From: Enoplosus armatus
Taxonomy: Eukaryota > Chordata > Actinopteri > Centrarchiformes > Enoplosidae
Direction of reading: 5' to 3'
Length of the DNA: 64,000 nt
Assembly (NCBI RefSeq): GCF_043641665.1
Contig: NC_092189.1
Span: forward strand, 13,484,833-13,548,832
Made by a program: the position numbers and the translations under genes. The stretch's first letter is position 1. Every line of letters starts with the position of its first letter. Below are positions 35,448 through 47,970 of this stretch, piece after piece. The notes under the pieces were generated by a model. It did no database searches, had not been told where the DNA came from, and saw only the letters and a list, made by a program, of their open reading frames with translations.

Positions 35448-37550
35448 CTCAGCTGGGATGGCAGATGAACCACGCCACATGAAATCACACACACACAGGG
35501 TCACATATGCACATAGTGAACAGTAAGCTATATACAGACATGAACTGTTATACCTCCTCTATTGAGGTTTGCAGGATTAAAAATATTCAGGATGATTTGG
35601 GGAAAATTCAAAAATGAGTTCTATCTTTCTGCATGGTACATCATACAGTGAATTAAGCTTTTTTTTTTTTTAATGGCTTGGCTAGTGTGTAAGTGATCAT
35701 AAATTGGAATAGTACTATTTAGATTTTGTTAAGTTAACTCACTTTTTCCCCAAAGCTTGGAAAAGAAGGCAAGATGGATTATATTATTAGCTTTACTTCT
35801 CTATAAGTTACATTAGCTTGTGCTTTATTGATTTGAGTCTAAATCTGATTATGTAAGTTATGTTATTTGGTGTTCATTATTTTGTTGTATCATTTAAAAA
35901 TGCCTGCAATGCATTCTGGATCTGATTTATATTAATTTGTGGTGTTTTGTAAGCCCAAGCAGGCCGTGCATATTCGTATGCTTCACTATGTGCACATACA
36001 CATGTGGAGTTGAGTGTGCACACCCAAACTCGCATGGAATCTGCAACTCTAAAGCGCACACTTCACTCACAAACAAACCTTGTCCTCACCTGCAGCTGCA
36101 CTGGTCTTGACTGGCTGGAACTGTCATAGCAGCGGCTGTGTTGTCGCTCTCCGGGGAGACACTATTAATTGGTCATTTGTTTTTTCACCTGTCTGGCGGC
36201 ATTATGTAACTTCAGCCAACTGGCAACAAGGTCACAACATCTCATGCGGGGGCAAACATTAGTCCCTAATCTACCTGCTGTTAGCACGACAGGCCTGCTG
36301 ATGAGGTTATGAAACCATTTCTTTGCAGCGTGTGCAGTTTGTTTGTGGTTAATAAGGTGTAATTATATGTTTAAGTGCTAACATTACAACATCATAAAAC
36401 CAGATACGTGTGTGTGCATGTGCTGTTATGTGTGTACAGTAGATGCACATATGCATTCATGTTCTGCATACATTACTCATAAGATCAACTCTGAGACATA
36501 CAGTACACAAAGTCAGTAGTAAATGCTAACAATGTGAATATGCTGCACTCGCCTCAAATCTTCTTTGCAAAACACTCGAAACGATTTTGAACAAACCCTG
36601 TGTGTATAACACTGCATGCCTTAAACGGTTACTCCCGCAATCAGTCAGATTAATGAGTGCACCAGTTCTCAGGTCTGTAGGTGAAGAAGGTGAACTTACT
36701 CTGGGTTTACAGCCGCCTCACATAAGACTGCAGTTCAGGCGTACAGTATATGTCTTTGTTGCTATGCGTTGGACTCTCTATTGGTTTTATAAGGAGCTGT
36801 GGTTCAGGGTTCGTGCTCCAGCTGGCATCCGTGTGGGTGTGAAAGTGAATTTCTTTCAAACATTTAGTTCACTGTGTTTGCCTAATGCACAGTGCTGTGC
36901 TTCCCATTTATATGTGAAATCTCTGTAATAGGTCATGTCTGCCTGTGAGAAGGAGCCACGAGTGAATCTGACCTACTTCCTGGAGAACTGCACCCGTGTC
37001 CTTAGATTAAAATCATTTGCCATGACCTCTATAAGTGCATCCGTACCTGGGATTTTCTTTTTATTAATTAATTTATTTAAACTCAGTTCAGGTTGAAAAG
37101 AAATAAGACTTAACAAAGGCAATCATTCTGCAACTGTTTACTGGAATCTCAGCACACAGTTGTGCAAGGTAGTCTGTGGAGTATTTTCCCACACCCTGAA
37201 ATCTGTTGCAAAATAGTTTCCAACTTGAAAGTGACAATGCAACTTACATCATATCTCTCCTATTGACTTAAACAGGCACATTAGTTCAGATAAAATCATG
37301 AAACATTGAAAGAAAGAAAAATGTGACTTACAGTATGTTTATACATTCTTTTAACGTTCTTGGTATTATATCTGTCTGTTAAAGTCATATCTTTATTTTG
37401 GCACATTTTATCCTTTATTTTGTCAGTGTTATTTATCAGTATTGTCCATCATGAGTATTGCACCAGCAGGTCACATTCCAAGCATAGTGAAATCTTAGGC
37501 AATATTTCTGTTTCAGGTTCAGTGTTTTGGTCATTTGTGAAATGTCCTGT
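35448..37550. other. non-coding, one further exon-like piece
   Basis: At about 36094-36150 (minus strand) a segment ends in CTGCAG and GTGAGG, a strong donor, and is open in a frame reading SDNTAAAMTVPASQDQCSC; it could be a first exon for the two segments at 35066-35447, but the frames do not join cleanly. Decayed GT-type simple sequence lies at 36400-36450. The 113-codon ORF at 36587-36928 is unrecognised. Confidence 0.3.
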
Positions 37551-38038
37551 CCTTACACCCAGAGAAAAGTTAGACCACTGATTCTGCAGGTGTGTCTGCT
37601 ACATGTGGACCGGCCCATGCTTCTGTGCACGTGAAAAACCCAGCACATAACGCCTCAATGCCTCTTGCCCCCTCTGCCCTCTCTGTCTTGAAGAAACTGT
37701 TATCCAACTGTTTGGGTTAAATCGACATGAAGTTTTCTTTTACTTAAATGAAGTAGGTTCAGCACATTTTAATCTCTTCACTTCTTGGGATACATGCTGC
37801 CCTGACTGGGTGGTGACTGTAGAAAGTACACAAAGTGAAAAATGTAAAAAATGGCTTTTATCTTTTTTGTTTTACACCAGCAAATATTTTGATTCTTGAC
37901 CTTACCCAGGCAAAAGTTAGACCACTGACTCTGCAGGTGTGTCTGCTACATGTGGACCGGCTCATGCTTCTGTGCACGTGAAAAACCCAGCACATCACGC
38001 CTCAATGCCTCTTGCCCCGTCTCTGAAGAAACTGTTAA
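37551..38038 (+). repeat. direct duplication, two copies 347 bp apart
   Basis: Copy 1 (37551-37701) and copy 2 (37900-38038) share landmarks AAAAGTTAGACCACTGA, GGTGTGTCTGCTACATGTGG, GTGCACGTGAAAAACCCAGC and CGCCTCAATGCCTCTTGCCC with only a few substitutions and one small deletion (a CCTCTGCCCT-like segment). The 200 bp between them are unrelated. There is no coding signal. High identity implies a recent local duplication or two ends of an unidentified element. Confidence 0.85.
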
Positions 38039-39565
38039 ACTTGTTAGATTGATATATCCGTTTGCTAATACATTCAGCAGCCATTTCTTACATCACACAT
38101 CAGCCAGTCACGTTTTCCACCCCAAAATTAGAAAGGAATGTATGTATTTTTTGGAAATATAACCTTATTTGAAATATATCCCAGAGTTTTCTTCACAATT
38201 CAATTTATCCAGTGGGCCAAACTGCCTTCAAGAGCTTTAAATAAGTTGATCATTCTGGCTACACACTTAGTGCCACATCAGCTTTCAAAAGCCTGTGTCA
38301 GTCAAAACGTCCTTGTTATTCCCTCCTCCTTCCCCATCTTCCACTAATCTTTGAAATACACCCCAAACTCCCCTCTCTCTCCACTTCTGTCCCCTCCAAC
38401 TAAGCACTTGTTTTGCAAATGTCCCTCTGCGGGGGGCGGTGGAAGGAGGCTGTGAGTTGTAGCCAGTCATAAAGCATTGTGAATGGGTGAGCAGCCTGTA
38501 CCAGACACATACAGGGTTGTTAGCTGTCTGGATCCCAGGACTTAATCCGTGCGCTGGTAGGAGTTAATAAGGGTTTAGAGGCGGGAGACTGTCTATTTAG
38601 GCTGAGCTTGAATGTCCTGGTTAGGTTGATGTGGCATTCAGGAATGTCCTTCTGCAGTCAAACACGTGTGCCTACGACTGCATGGGTATGCACATGGACC
38701 GCGTGCTGCGCAGCAACCTGCGCTCAAACGTGTATGTCCATGGATACATGGGTGTGTTAACACAACTGCCAATACTGTGGCCACAGAAAATACTCTTATA
38801 CTTCATGCTATGTTATCCCTTATACTCACAACAAACTTTTGGTAAACAAATGCAATCCATGAGGTTTCCTGATATAGATAATAATGGGCTCAGTTTGAGG
38901 AAAAGGATCTTCACGTCCACCTCTTCCATTAAGTTTTCGTATTAGGTCATCTCATTATGCGTCATCACTTCTACAGTATATTGCAGCCCCAACCCATCGC
39001 ATGCCTCCATCCTGAGTGAGCACCTCACAGAGAAAAGGTGGGTGTAGGTTTCCATGTTCCTACCCCCATGAAACTTTCATGCCAGTAAATCTATGGTGGG
39101 TGTAACCATCCTGCCCCGGGTATCCGATCACCCATCCCTGAGGACAGGAAGTCAGGTGTCATCTCGGCCAAAACACCAGCATTAGCAGGAAAAGGCTTGG
39201 GGATAGGATTGGAAACAACTCCTTCCTGAGTCATTCGCATATTGTGTGCATGGATGCAAGCACAGGCCAGAGTACAACCCCACAAACGCATACTGTACAC
39301 ACACCCACACATACATGCACACAGCCGCATGGTGCTACTAATCTGATCAGCAGGAATATGGCTCACTGTACCTGCTCAGCTCCCCAGGGCCTGGCTGGGA
39401 AATGCAGTGCGTCACACACAGTTAGAAACCTTTGCATTTTCCACCAGAGAAGGCAGCTTCCCTGGAGACACTGACTATACAGCACAATCTATATTTTGAG
39501 CTACTTTGTGGAAGATTTATGTCCAGTTCAGACTATCAGAGATGTGCTTTTTATGACGTTTTGTA
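38039..39565. other. non-coding, nothing secure
   Basis: Unique sequence. Around 38660-38750 a stretch alternating purine and pyrimidine (GTGTATGTCCATGGATACAT) looks like decayed GT/GC simple sequence; its open frame (CAYDCMGMHMDRVLRSNLRS) is probably incidental. Confidence 0.4.
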
Positions 39566-39760
39566 TGGTGGCCCTGAGAGCTCAACAAATGCAAATAGAC
39601 AAAACACAAGCAAACTAAGAAAAAATCTTCACCAATTTGACAACAGCATTTAGAAAAAGCTGCTGCAAATACAGAAAAAAACAACCAAATACAGAAACGC
39701 TGCAAGTAGCATGGACAACAACAGAAACTGTTTCCACAGAATACTAAACAGTGATGCACA
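39566..39760 (+). repeat. possible dispersed repeat with internal duplications
   Basis: GCTGCAAATACAGAAA and CAAATACAGAAACGCTGCAA repeat within 50 bp, preceded by CTCAACAAATGCAAATAGAC. The A-rich AAACGCTGCAA wording recalls short non-autonomous fish elements. No ends could be defined. Confidence 0.35.
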
Positions 39761-41189
39761 TGGCTGGGACACTATTGTTTGTGACTCACAAAGCTAAATT
39801 GTACGTTTTTTTGGAGGTGTGAATATGGTGATGTCGACAGGATAAGCTATGTGCTCATTCCACTGCTAGGCCATTGTTGCTTCATGTCTTTCACACCTTA
39901 TCGTTTGGTTTGAATGTTGGTGATGCATATTTTAAGCATGTTCAGTGTACTGCATTTTGTACTGTAACTGTGCTTGTGCCCATCATGCCCCTCAGTAATC
40001 TAGTGTGTACAGTAGCTGCCTGATATTTGTAATGCTATCAATGAATCTGGCCTATTCCAGGAAGTGAGAGGGCAGGGCTCACTTATTGTTTCCTGTTAGA
40101 GAGAACATTTGTTTCTCCTGTGCAAAGCAAAGTTGCATTAGAATATTTTATTACTGGACTCACTTCTTGTGTTGGCTAAAAATAAGACTATATTCCTTTA
40201 ACTGTAGATCGATATATATATATTTACAGATTCTACAGATACTACATTCTAAATATATACTGTATATATATATATATATATACAGTATATATTTGTTCTA
40301 TTTATGTAGTATATACCTACAGTGTTCTCATAATTAAAAACCCATGCAAGATCTGTTAGTTGAACAGTAAGCAGCAGATTTGGATGTGAGTACTCTTTAC
40401 CAGCCACCGCTGTATGTGAGATTTATACTGCACAGTGCCTTCAGAGAGAGACTGAGTGAGAGAACAAGTTTTTAGTGCATGGGTTTTGCAACCATAATCA
40501 TAAGTCAGTGTTACCTTCTCAGGCTACACCGTTAGCTGAGAGGTGATCTCATACCTAATTAAAGGGAAGACTTGGCAGAGGGTTGTATTTTTCCAGAAAA
40601 TTAAGCATGTGAATGAACTGTCATTGGCGGTAAAAAACAGACGTTTTCACGATCATTACACACGTCGTATTGCTTAATGCTGAAACTGTACACCACCTGC
40701 TTATTCAGTTAGTTAGTGTTTATGTTCGAGACTCACCTGAAGTACAAAGCAGGTGATGGTGTTTTTGTGTGAAAATCAGCCAATGCACTGACATCAAGCA
40801 GACATTTCACACTTTTTACATTATTACCCAGATAGCTGATGTAACCTCATGATCAGACTGAATGACATTGAGGCGAAAAGACCAAATATCAGCTCATCTT
40901 TTCACCTGATTTGTGGAAAAGCCTCTGACCATAGAGGCAATCAAAGCAATGTTTGGAGAATTATTATTCTATTATTATATATTATTTATGGCAAGCATTA
41001 ATATGGACCCCTACACTGCAACTCGGGCAGAGAATGGCATTATTATGATTGGTGGCAACAACTTATGAATGCATAAACAAACTAATGAATGACTGAATGA
41101 ATGGAAAAAGTAAATAAATAACATTTGAAAATTGTGCAAAATATGTGAGAATTAAAGAACAAGGAGGTATAATCTCTTCTGTTTTGTTC
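39761..41189. other. non-coding with AT-rich palindrome
   Basis: Mostly unique AT-rich sequence around the palindrome at 40251-40294. Nothing else is seen. Confidence 0.5.
40251..40294. repeat. perfect 44-bp AT-rich palindrome
   Basis: The outer arms AAATATATACTGTATA and TATACAGTATATATTT flank a central (TA)n. The whole 44 bp equals its own reverse complement, with the ACTGT/ACAGT pair breaking the simple AT repeat symmetrically. Confidence 0.9.
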
Positions 41190-41500
41190 CTGTGACCCCT
41201 CGCAAACAAAGGCTAAATAAAAGAACACAGGCAGAAAAACAGCACATCCACCACCTATTTTGGTTGGATATAATTAACAGGCACAGCCTTGCTTCCCTGG
41301 AAGTCAGCTATTAATCACACAAGAAATAGTTGCCACAGGAAACAGGCCTCACCCCCCTGGTTGAGCTCCAATATCATCTCTCTTTTTGGCTGAACGTACT
41401 CTAATTAGTCTTGATCTGCTGATTGCCGCACCCCAAAGGCTGGCACCGGCCCACTCCTCACGTCTCACGTTCCGCACCTCAACCAGGCATATTCCCAAAG
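41190..41500. other. candidate conserved non-coding element
   Basis: Contains GGATATAATTAACAGGCAC, CTATTAATCACACAAG and TAATTA at 41402-41407, mixed with GC-richer segments and no repeats. It resembles an enhancer. Not tested by alignment. Confidence 0.3.
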
Positions 41501-41633
41501 AAGAACAAAACAGAGCACTGTATCAGCAATGACCTAGACACGTCAGGCGAGTTCAAACAATAGCTGTAGCAACACTGGCACAGTCACGTTCACACTCCAA
41601 GAACAAGTCAGTCCTTACAAGGAAATCTTCCGA

Positions 41634-41634
41634 C

Positions 41635-41681
<47 letters not shown>

Positions 41682-41825
41682 TGTATGTGTGCGTGTTTAT
41701 ATCTTTGAATTCACTGTCTGACCCGACAGTTTTAGGTTCCGGATGGTTGCTGAACATGACTTTCTGCTCACCTGCAGTGCCTGCGTAGAGACACGTGCAT
41801 GGGGGAACACACACACACACACACA
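41634..41825. repeat. opposed (GT)n and (AC)n microsatellites
   Basis: A pure GT run at 41634-41678 faces an AC run at 41807-41825 across about 128 bp. Confidence 0.9.
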
Positions 41826-42594
41826 CCAGTAAGCCCAAGGACATTTTTAAATACATCACTCTTTCTATAGTGCTTTGGGGATAGATTACGTAAACCATGC
41901 CAAGTGGCCTCCATGCTGCAGCTCTCCATCGCCTAACTGAATTAACTAGAATACATTTACTTAAGCACAACCACTGAAGGCTGCATAACTCAAGGCTTCC
42001 CACTCTGATTAACCTCACTTAAGCCCATACCCCGCCTCTCACAGTGTGTGCGTATGTGTGTGTGTGTGTGTGTGTATTAATCTTTTATAGCCTACTAGTG
42101 GACACCACGCTACTTAGCTTTTGTTGCATTGCACTCATTGCATTTGTTGCAAATTTGACACTTATGATGTTAGAGCCACCAAACTTTGAGTTTCTCTGAA
42201 CTAATACCTGTTCCTGCAGAACTGGACATTTACGATAAACTATTTCATCCGGTATCCTTGGCATTCACCAGTGTGCTATTTAACTGGCTGATTAAACATT
42301 AACTTTGGCAATCCCACCACTGAACACATTAAAGACTCTTCTCATCTAGCGTATAAGTTAAACGTTCTGGTAGTTCTGTCGCAGAAGTTATGTGACACTG
42401 GGCTCGAGTCTGAGACATCCGTTTGTTCCAAAGACATTCTGTTTCTTTTTTGCTTTCCTCTGTATGTGAAGTGGCTGTGTGGGTGTTTTTCGCAGCCGTG
42501 TGGCTGGTTCCCTGCCAGTGACCGTACTTTGAACCAGCAGCAGCTGGGGCGTGAGCACAGCCAAAGATAGATGGAGCAGAGAAGCAAAGACCAG

Positions 42595-42629
<35 letters not shown>

Positions 42630-44175
42630 CTCTCTGTTTGTTTCTGTCTGCCCACCCTCCCACCCTTCCCTCTCTGTCTTCCTCTCTTCCACTTCCCACG
42701 TCACTGAGCTCTACCAAAAATGTACCAAAAAAAAAAGACAACGCCTTCCCCCTTCCAGCAGGTTTGACGCGCTCAGATCCTCCTACCTGTGATGCCACCC
42801 TGCAAAACACATTTTCTCTTGACCTAATTTCTTAGTTGTAAACCGCCATCTGTCCCAGACGCTAATAAGTTACCATCGCCAAAACTTGGCAATCATACGT
42901 TTCAGAATTTCCTTTTAACTCCTCTCCAAAACATCCATGTTGTGGTTTTTCTTTGCTGGAGTGACTCACTGGTTCCCCAGATGCTCAGCTCATGGACTCT
43001 TATATTTCCAAAGAGAAGAGATGTTCGACAGGGTGGCCTCTGTATATAATGTTGGCGTCGGAAATGTTTGGATATTCTCTGTCCCACCTCTTTTTTCTCC
43101 TTCTTCTTCCCTCTGCTCTGCCCCCTCTTTCTTCTACTCTCCCTTTCCCATTCATTGCTGCTTTATTGAACCTCTTCTTGTCCGTCTCAGGGCTCAGTCA
43201 ACTGTCAGTGGTGATACAAAATCCTGTTTTTAGAGTAGGAACAATATGAAGCAAAAACAAAATTGCTAACAATAGAGCGGAAGCATTCAAACTATAATTA
43301 TAGAAGGTATTATGTCATGTTTGTACCTGTTTTTGTTTTGTTGAACATGTGGTTGTTGTTGTTGTTGTTGTTTCTCCCGTGGCCTTGTTCTAATAATAGC
43401 TTTTGCTTCCACCCCTAAATAAAATGGTCACTAATGACCTACAGATTTCCTCTTTCCCCCTCCCTTACATCTTGCCTGTTTTGTGCTTTAAATCTTGCTG
43501 AGTCAGGAAAAGTCTGGAGGGAGGGTTGCAGCAATATGCAGCTGCATTTGCCATTTATTTAAGGAGTAGTAGACGTGAATGCACATTCTTTACCAATGAC
43601 TGTTAATCTGAGATGTTACAGGCTTTCTGTTGAACAATCTATAGACAAGCTATGCTGAAAGAATTGAGATCCCGCCAGTAGATCAAAGCCCTTTTGATCC
43701 AAGTGATAACGGATGGAAATGGTCGATTGCTTTGATATTCACAGGGTTTTCTGTTCACTTCTTTGTTAAGAATCTTTAAGGCTCGCTTTCAGAGAGCCCA
43801 CCAATTGTTAATTTTTCTTTTAGAAACTTTGACTGGCATCACTCGGCATACCTTAAGACATCAAGTAAATTGGAATTTGAATTGTGCATATGTGGAAATC
43901 TGTGGAATCAGTTTACACCAGTCAAGGACCCTTTCACCCAGAGACAGAAAACATAACACACAAAACTCCTAAAAATGTGTCTTTGGACCATCTTACTCAA
44001 ACAGTTATTTTAGGCTTTTTCATATTGTGACATATTATCCCACTAATCCCACTTCTGTTGGAATAATGCTTCAGAAGACAGAGACACAAACTGATGTAAC
44101 AGATGTTTGTGTCTTTAGGGATTTAGCTCTTCCTTCATGGTAGCGTGCATTAGTTACTCGTACATGCACAAGACT
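41826..44175. other. non-coding with simple repeats
   Basis: Simple repeats: GT run 42046-42074, CT run 42597-42625 (followed by a pyrimidine-rich tract to 42715), and a GTT trinucleotide run 43350-43371. The ORFs across 42329-42835 are low-complexity shadows of the CT tract. Nothing else is seen. Confidence 0.6.
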
Positions 44176-44420
44176 TTACTATATCAGAATCAGAATCAGA
44201 ATCAGAAATACTTTATTGATCCCCGGTGGAAAATTGTACAGTACCGGTGCTCCCATTCAAGAGTAGAAAGTAGCATAATTTAGAGCTAAAAGTATGTACA
44301 AAATATAAAAATAAGAAATAGAAAATAAAAAATATACACATTTACAGTATTTAAGTGAAAAATAAAGTAAAAAAATATATACAATAACAATGTAACAATG
44401 TATGTATGCTTTACTATATA
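44176..44420 (-). mobile_element. non-LTR retrotransposon 3' tail (LINE or LINE-tailed SINE)
   Basis: On the minus strand the sequence ends CCGGGGATCAATAAAGTATT then (TCTGAT)n; on the plus strand this is four AGAATC units followed by ATACTTTATTGATCCCCGG. This hexamer-tailed 3' end is very common in teleosts and marks a 5'-truncated LINE or a SINE using its tail. The AT-rich body continues to about 44420 and then becomes ACTATAT simple sequence. Confidence 0.65.
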
Positions 44421-45219
44421 CTACATACTATATACTATATACTATATGCATATACGTCAAGCCGGCTATCTCAAAATACTTTAATGTTTTGAGTTTGGGG
44501 CAGACATAAAAGGTAGCGTTTCATAACCCAATTTCCTGTTAGAGTCTATATGCTACAGCCCGACAGCTTAGCACAAGGCCTTCCATTAGGGATAACTGAT
44601 GGTACAAATTAGTCACAATGTGGTCCTCAAACAGTTTCAATTAGGTCGCTGTCGTCAGTCTGCCATCCATAACTTACTTTGTCAAATGTCTTTTCAGGTG
44701 AATAGTATGCTGTATAAGCATTTACTGTATGTCTGCATATACAGTATGTAGGTCACTAGATAAATATTTGTATGTTACATACTGTACATTTCACGGAGGA
44801 GTCCGAGGCTCATGTGAAGCTGTCTGGCTGTTAGACACCAGGGACTGGCATTGATCCCAGGGAATCCATTTAGTGCATTTAGTGCTCTCTGTGGCATGGA
44901 GTCAAATTTCACAGCTAATTCAAAGCGTAGAGGAAGGGCACTGCCCCAGCTTCTTTATGTGTATAAGTAAGGCTGTAATTTTTCAATTCAGTTATTTTTT
45001 ATGCCTTTTTCTGGCCTTACCTAACTGTGATATTTTCTTTGAGTTTAGTTTAGTTCAACCTCAAAATAAAAGAAAAGAAAAGAAATGCTTTGAAGTGAAC
45101 TCTGGCCTATATGTGAACAAAATTAAAACAACACAGATATACAAGGGTAACTTGAACACACACAGTTGGTGAGAGGTAAAATAATTGAAACCATACTCTT
45201 CCCACATGGGCCAATTTTA
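44421..45219. other. non-coding, nothing seen
   Basis: Begins with ACTATATACT-type simple sequence, otherwise unique. The 99-codon ORF at 44873-45172 is unrecognised. Confidence 0.45.
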
Positions 45220-45640
45220 GCACTCCTCTCTCTGTTTTGCTCCCGGCACTAAAGTGACGTGTAACTGTGTAATTTTCAGGACCATCTTCTCAAGCTGAAA
45301 AATGCGGTAATGCTTTCGGGGTGCGGCTGCGTCCCATCATGAGTTTATGTGGCCCCCTCCTCTAAAATAAGGGAGTTACCCCAAGCGAAGGATGTGAGTT
45401 AATGTGTTTTTCCCACCTGTGCTGGGAAAAAAAACACAGCACTATTTATATAGTGAAGCATCCATTCATGACTTTGGTAATGGGATTGGGACTGGTCCAG
45501 CTCTTGTTTTGGCTGCTAGCAACCGTCTGTCAAGGGCCGGACATTTCACCTGCCAGGTTGTCATGTCAAGCAGGAACTCTGGAAGCCTGGACCGGCTTGA
45601 CGGAGAGAGACACCGCTCATCTTGTTAAATGAAGCCAAAA
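45220..45640. other. candidate conserved non-coding element
   Basis: Contains a CRE-like TGACGT at 45255-45260, GGGGTGCGGCTGCGTCCC and several AT-core motifs, with no repeats. A plus-strand frame across 45404-45628 is open and ends HFTCQVVMSSRNSGSLDRLD before its stop, so a coding reading is possible but lacks a clear acceptor. Confidence 0.3.
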
Positions 45641-46239
45641 GGGAGAAATAGGAGCATTTGGAAAATAAAGCACTTGGTCATGTTTCACTGTCTGACTGGA
45701 CCGGAATCAATAAGTCAGCTATCCACAAGGGGAGAATAAATTGCTCTTTTATCTTTCTTTTTTGTAATGTCAGTGACCTTAAAGTGGTACTTAACTGACG
45801 GAAATTGTATGTGTCGCATATAATGTGCAATATCTAATACCTAATAATTCTATTCTGAACTAGTTTATATGTGTGTCTGTGCCTCTTCATGGTTGCTTTA
45901 ATGAATCCTTTCATTCCATTTTCAGACGCATGGATTTACAGGGTGTTGGGTTTTACCCACATTTTCGGACATGGCTCGTCTCTTAAACACCCTGGCAGCT
46001 ACAGTAGGCGACTTGAGTCCAAGCTGCTGACCTGGTGTCACTCCTTTGTGCAGTTAATCCTGGTGCCCTAGCATCAGACCTCTTTAGGCCAACTGTGCTT
46101 TTGTCCAACTAGAACATTGAAACCACCGTACTTACCGTTCAGTCATTTTCCTTTTCCATATTAAAAAAAGCACAATTATATATGTCTGCCTAACGGTGGA
46201 ATGGTGGAAATTAGAGCCCTAAAATAGAAACACACACGA
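45641..46239. other. non-coding, nothing seen
   Basis: Unique sequence. Confidence 0.45.
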
Positions 46240-46640
46240 ATCTGAGAATTGGCTGACTCAGATAGTGGGGAAAAGTTGAGGCTGAGGCCAGGAAAGGGCC
46301 ATATTGTGGAGGTGAGGTCATCACTGGAAAAAGAAATTATGGGGCCCTCAACCCTCTTGGTACACTAATAATGGCTGCCTCTTCCCCTCCCTGAAGGAAA
46401 ACAAACATTAACAGGGCTGTAGATGAGAATCATTGTAATGAGAAAGAGAAAAGACTTTTTGTGCCCATAAGGCTTTGGCCTACAATGACGTGTCAACCTT
46501 ACTTTAATATTTTCCATTATCAAAGTTTAAGATCTTTTTGTTTAATGAATATAAATGTCTTTTTGCTAAATGAGCCTTGTGTGACGTAACATGTCGCATT
46601 AGCATTTAAGAGTGAGGACATTTTATGGAGTTGGTTTTCT
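46240..46640. other. candidate conserved non-coding element
   Basis: Repeat-free block with a CRE variant TGACGTAA (46582-46589), CACTAATAATGGCTG, TTTAATGAATATAAATG and CAAAGTTTAAGATC. Motif texture suggests an enhancer. Not tested. Confidence 0.3.
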
Positions 46641-47886
46641 TGCTATAGCTGGGGGCACTCATTTGTTTAGAGTCTAAAACCAAACATGGAGGTGAATTCC
46701 TCTGATGGGCAGAGCAGTGAAGTTGAAACAAACAGCTTATCAACGAACATCCACTCAGCATGTTTAGGCTGACTGACTCCCCTTGAACCCCTGCACCTCG
46801 AGAGCAGGGGTTGTGGTTGTGAGGGGTGGAGTAGGAGGGTGAGCAGATGAATGAAACTGTTGTATCACCACCTCTGCATCAAGAGCTTCATTGACAACCA
46901 GTAGTGTTGATGTTAACACCAAATATAGAAGCGGTACACGACGTAATGCACCCGCTTTAGAAACTGATGTGTGAGCTTGTGTAACCACTGTGGCAGGATG
47001 GTGTGACACTTTCGACAGCCAATCATTTTGTGCAAAAAAATTTTTTCCTACCCAATATGGCCAATGGTGAAATAAGGGAAGGGCTGTGAAAATGATGATA
47101 TCACTGCGCTACTGTGCACCGCCTCAGCAGTTCTCACCAACACAGTCAATGGTTAAAGGAGGAACTGTGTCCCCTAGTAACCCACCCTGTTTCCAACAAA
47201 ATGAGTTGAAAATATGAGTTGATGGTGAGTTGATGGTGATGTGCCATTAAAGAGTCAAAATACATTACTCACACAAGATGTGGTATTCTTAAATTAAATC
47301 AGCACAACACAAATAACATGAAATATGATCATTGTTTTAACAAAGTCACACCATGTTTCATGAAGTACTGTTTCACTTCCTCTTTTCACATCACTGTTTA
47401 CAACAATTAACTGCCGCCATAGCAACCACGTAACAACAATGCCAAGACCAACAAACAAACAGAGATAAAACACACAATGGTGCAATTGGGGGAAATAACC
47501 CAATGTTCGCAAAAAGTGAAATTCTCAAATCGAACAGATCCATTTGATACTCAAAGTAGCTTCTTACTCAGTTGTTTGTGTTTCTTCAGGAAACAAAGGG
47601 CAGTTTCCACTTGGAGTTTTATAGGCCAGACAGCCCTCACAGCTTTAAGAGTGGAGGGGAAGGGGGCTGAGGAGGATTTTAGGTGGAAAGGCTGTCTGGG
47701 TCTGGCTCTCTTCCTGATGCTGACTCAGACCGGGGGGGTTTCCCCAGTCCATGTTGTTGTTTTTTCCCTCTCCTTTATGTTAATGTTCCCTCTCTTGTGT
47801 CATTCTTTAACCATTTCATCATTAGCCTTTCAGTTTCTATTTTTCCCCTCCAATCCTCTGTATCTCTCGCCTCTGCTTTCGCTCAG
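46641..47886. other. non-coding with a long open frame
   Basis: The longest open frame of the window, 165 codons at 47477-47974, starts here. It is built from unrelated-looking segments (pyrimidine tracts give SLSFMLMFPLL-type residues), so most of it is probably not translated as one piece. Confidence 0.4.
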
Positions 47887-47970
47887 CCAACAGGGGTCTG
47901 TCCTTATAAGGCCTGCTCAGGGGTCTGGTAACAATAGGCCTGCTGCTGACACGCCGCTGGGAGCTGAGCG
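47887..47970 (+). CDS. short exon-like segment, product not recognised
   Basis: Pyrimidine-rich CCTCTGCTTTCGCTCAG precedes it, and GAGCG followed by GTAGGT, a good donor, ends it. The 84 bp are open in one frame: QQGSVLIRPAQGSGNNRPAA then DTPLGAE. The opposite view is that this is part of a conserved non-coding block around 47880-48070. No family is recognised. Confidence 0.2.

Noticed and set aside
38631..38945. 104-codon ORF with high GC3 at its start
   Set aside because: The GC3 arises from decayed alternating purine-pyrimidine simple sequence; no splice signals or domain.
41608..42018. 136-codon minus-strand ORF
   Set aside because: Its composition is dominated by translated GT/AC microsatellites.
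42329..42835. Several overlapping ORFs of 73-140 codons
   Set aside because: All read through the CT microsatellite and adjoining pyrimidine tract; typical low-complexity shadows.
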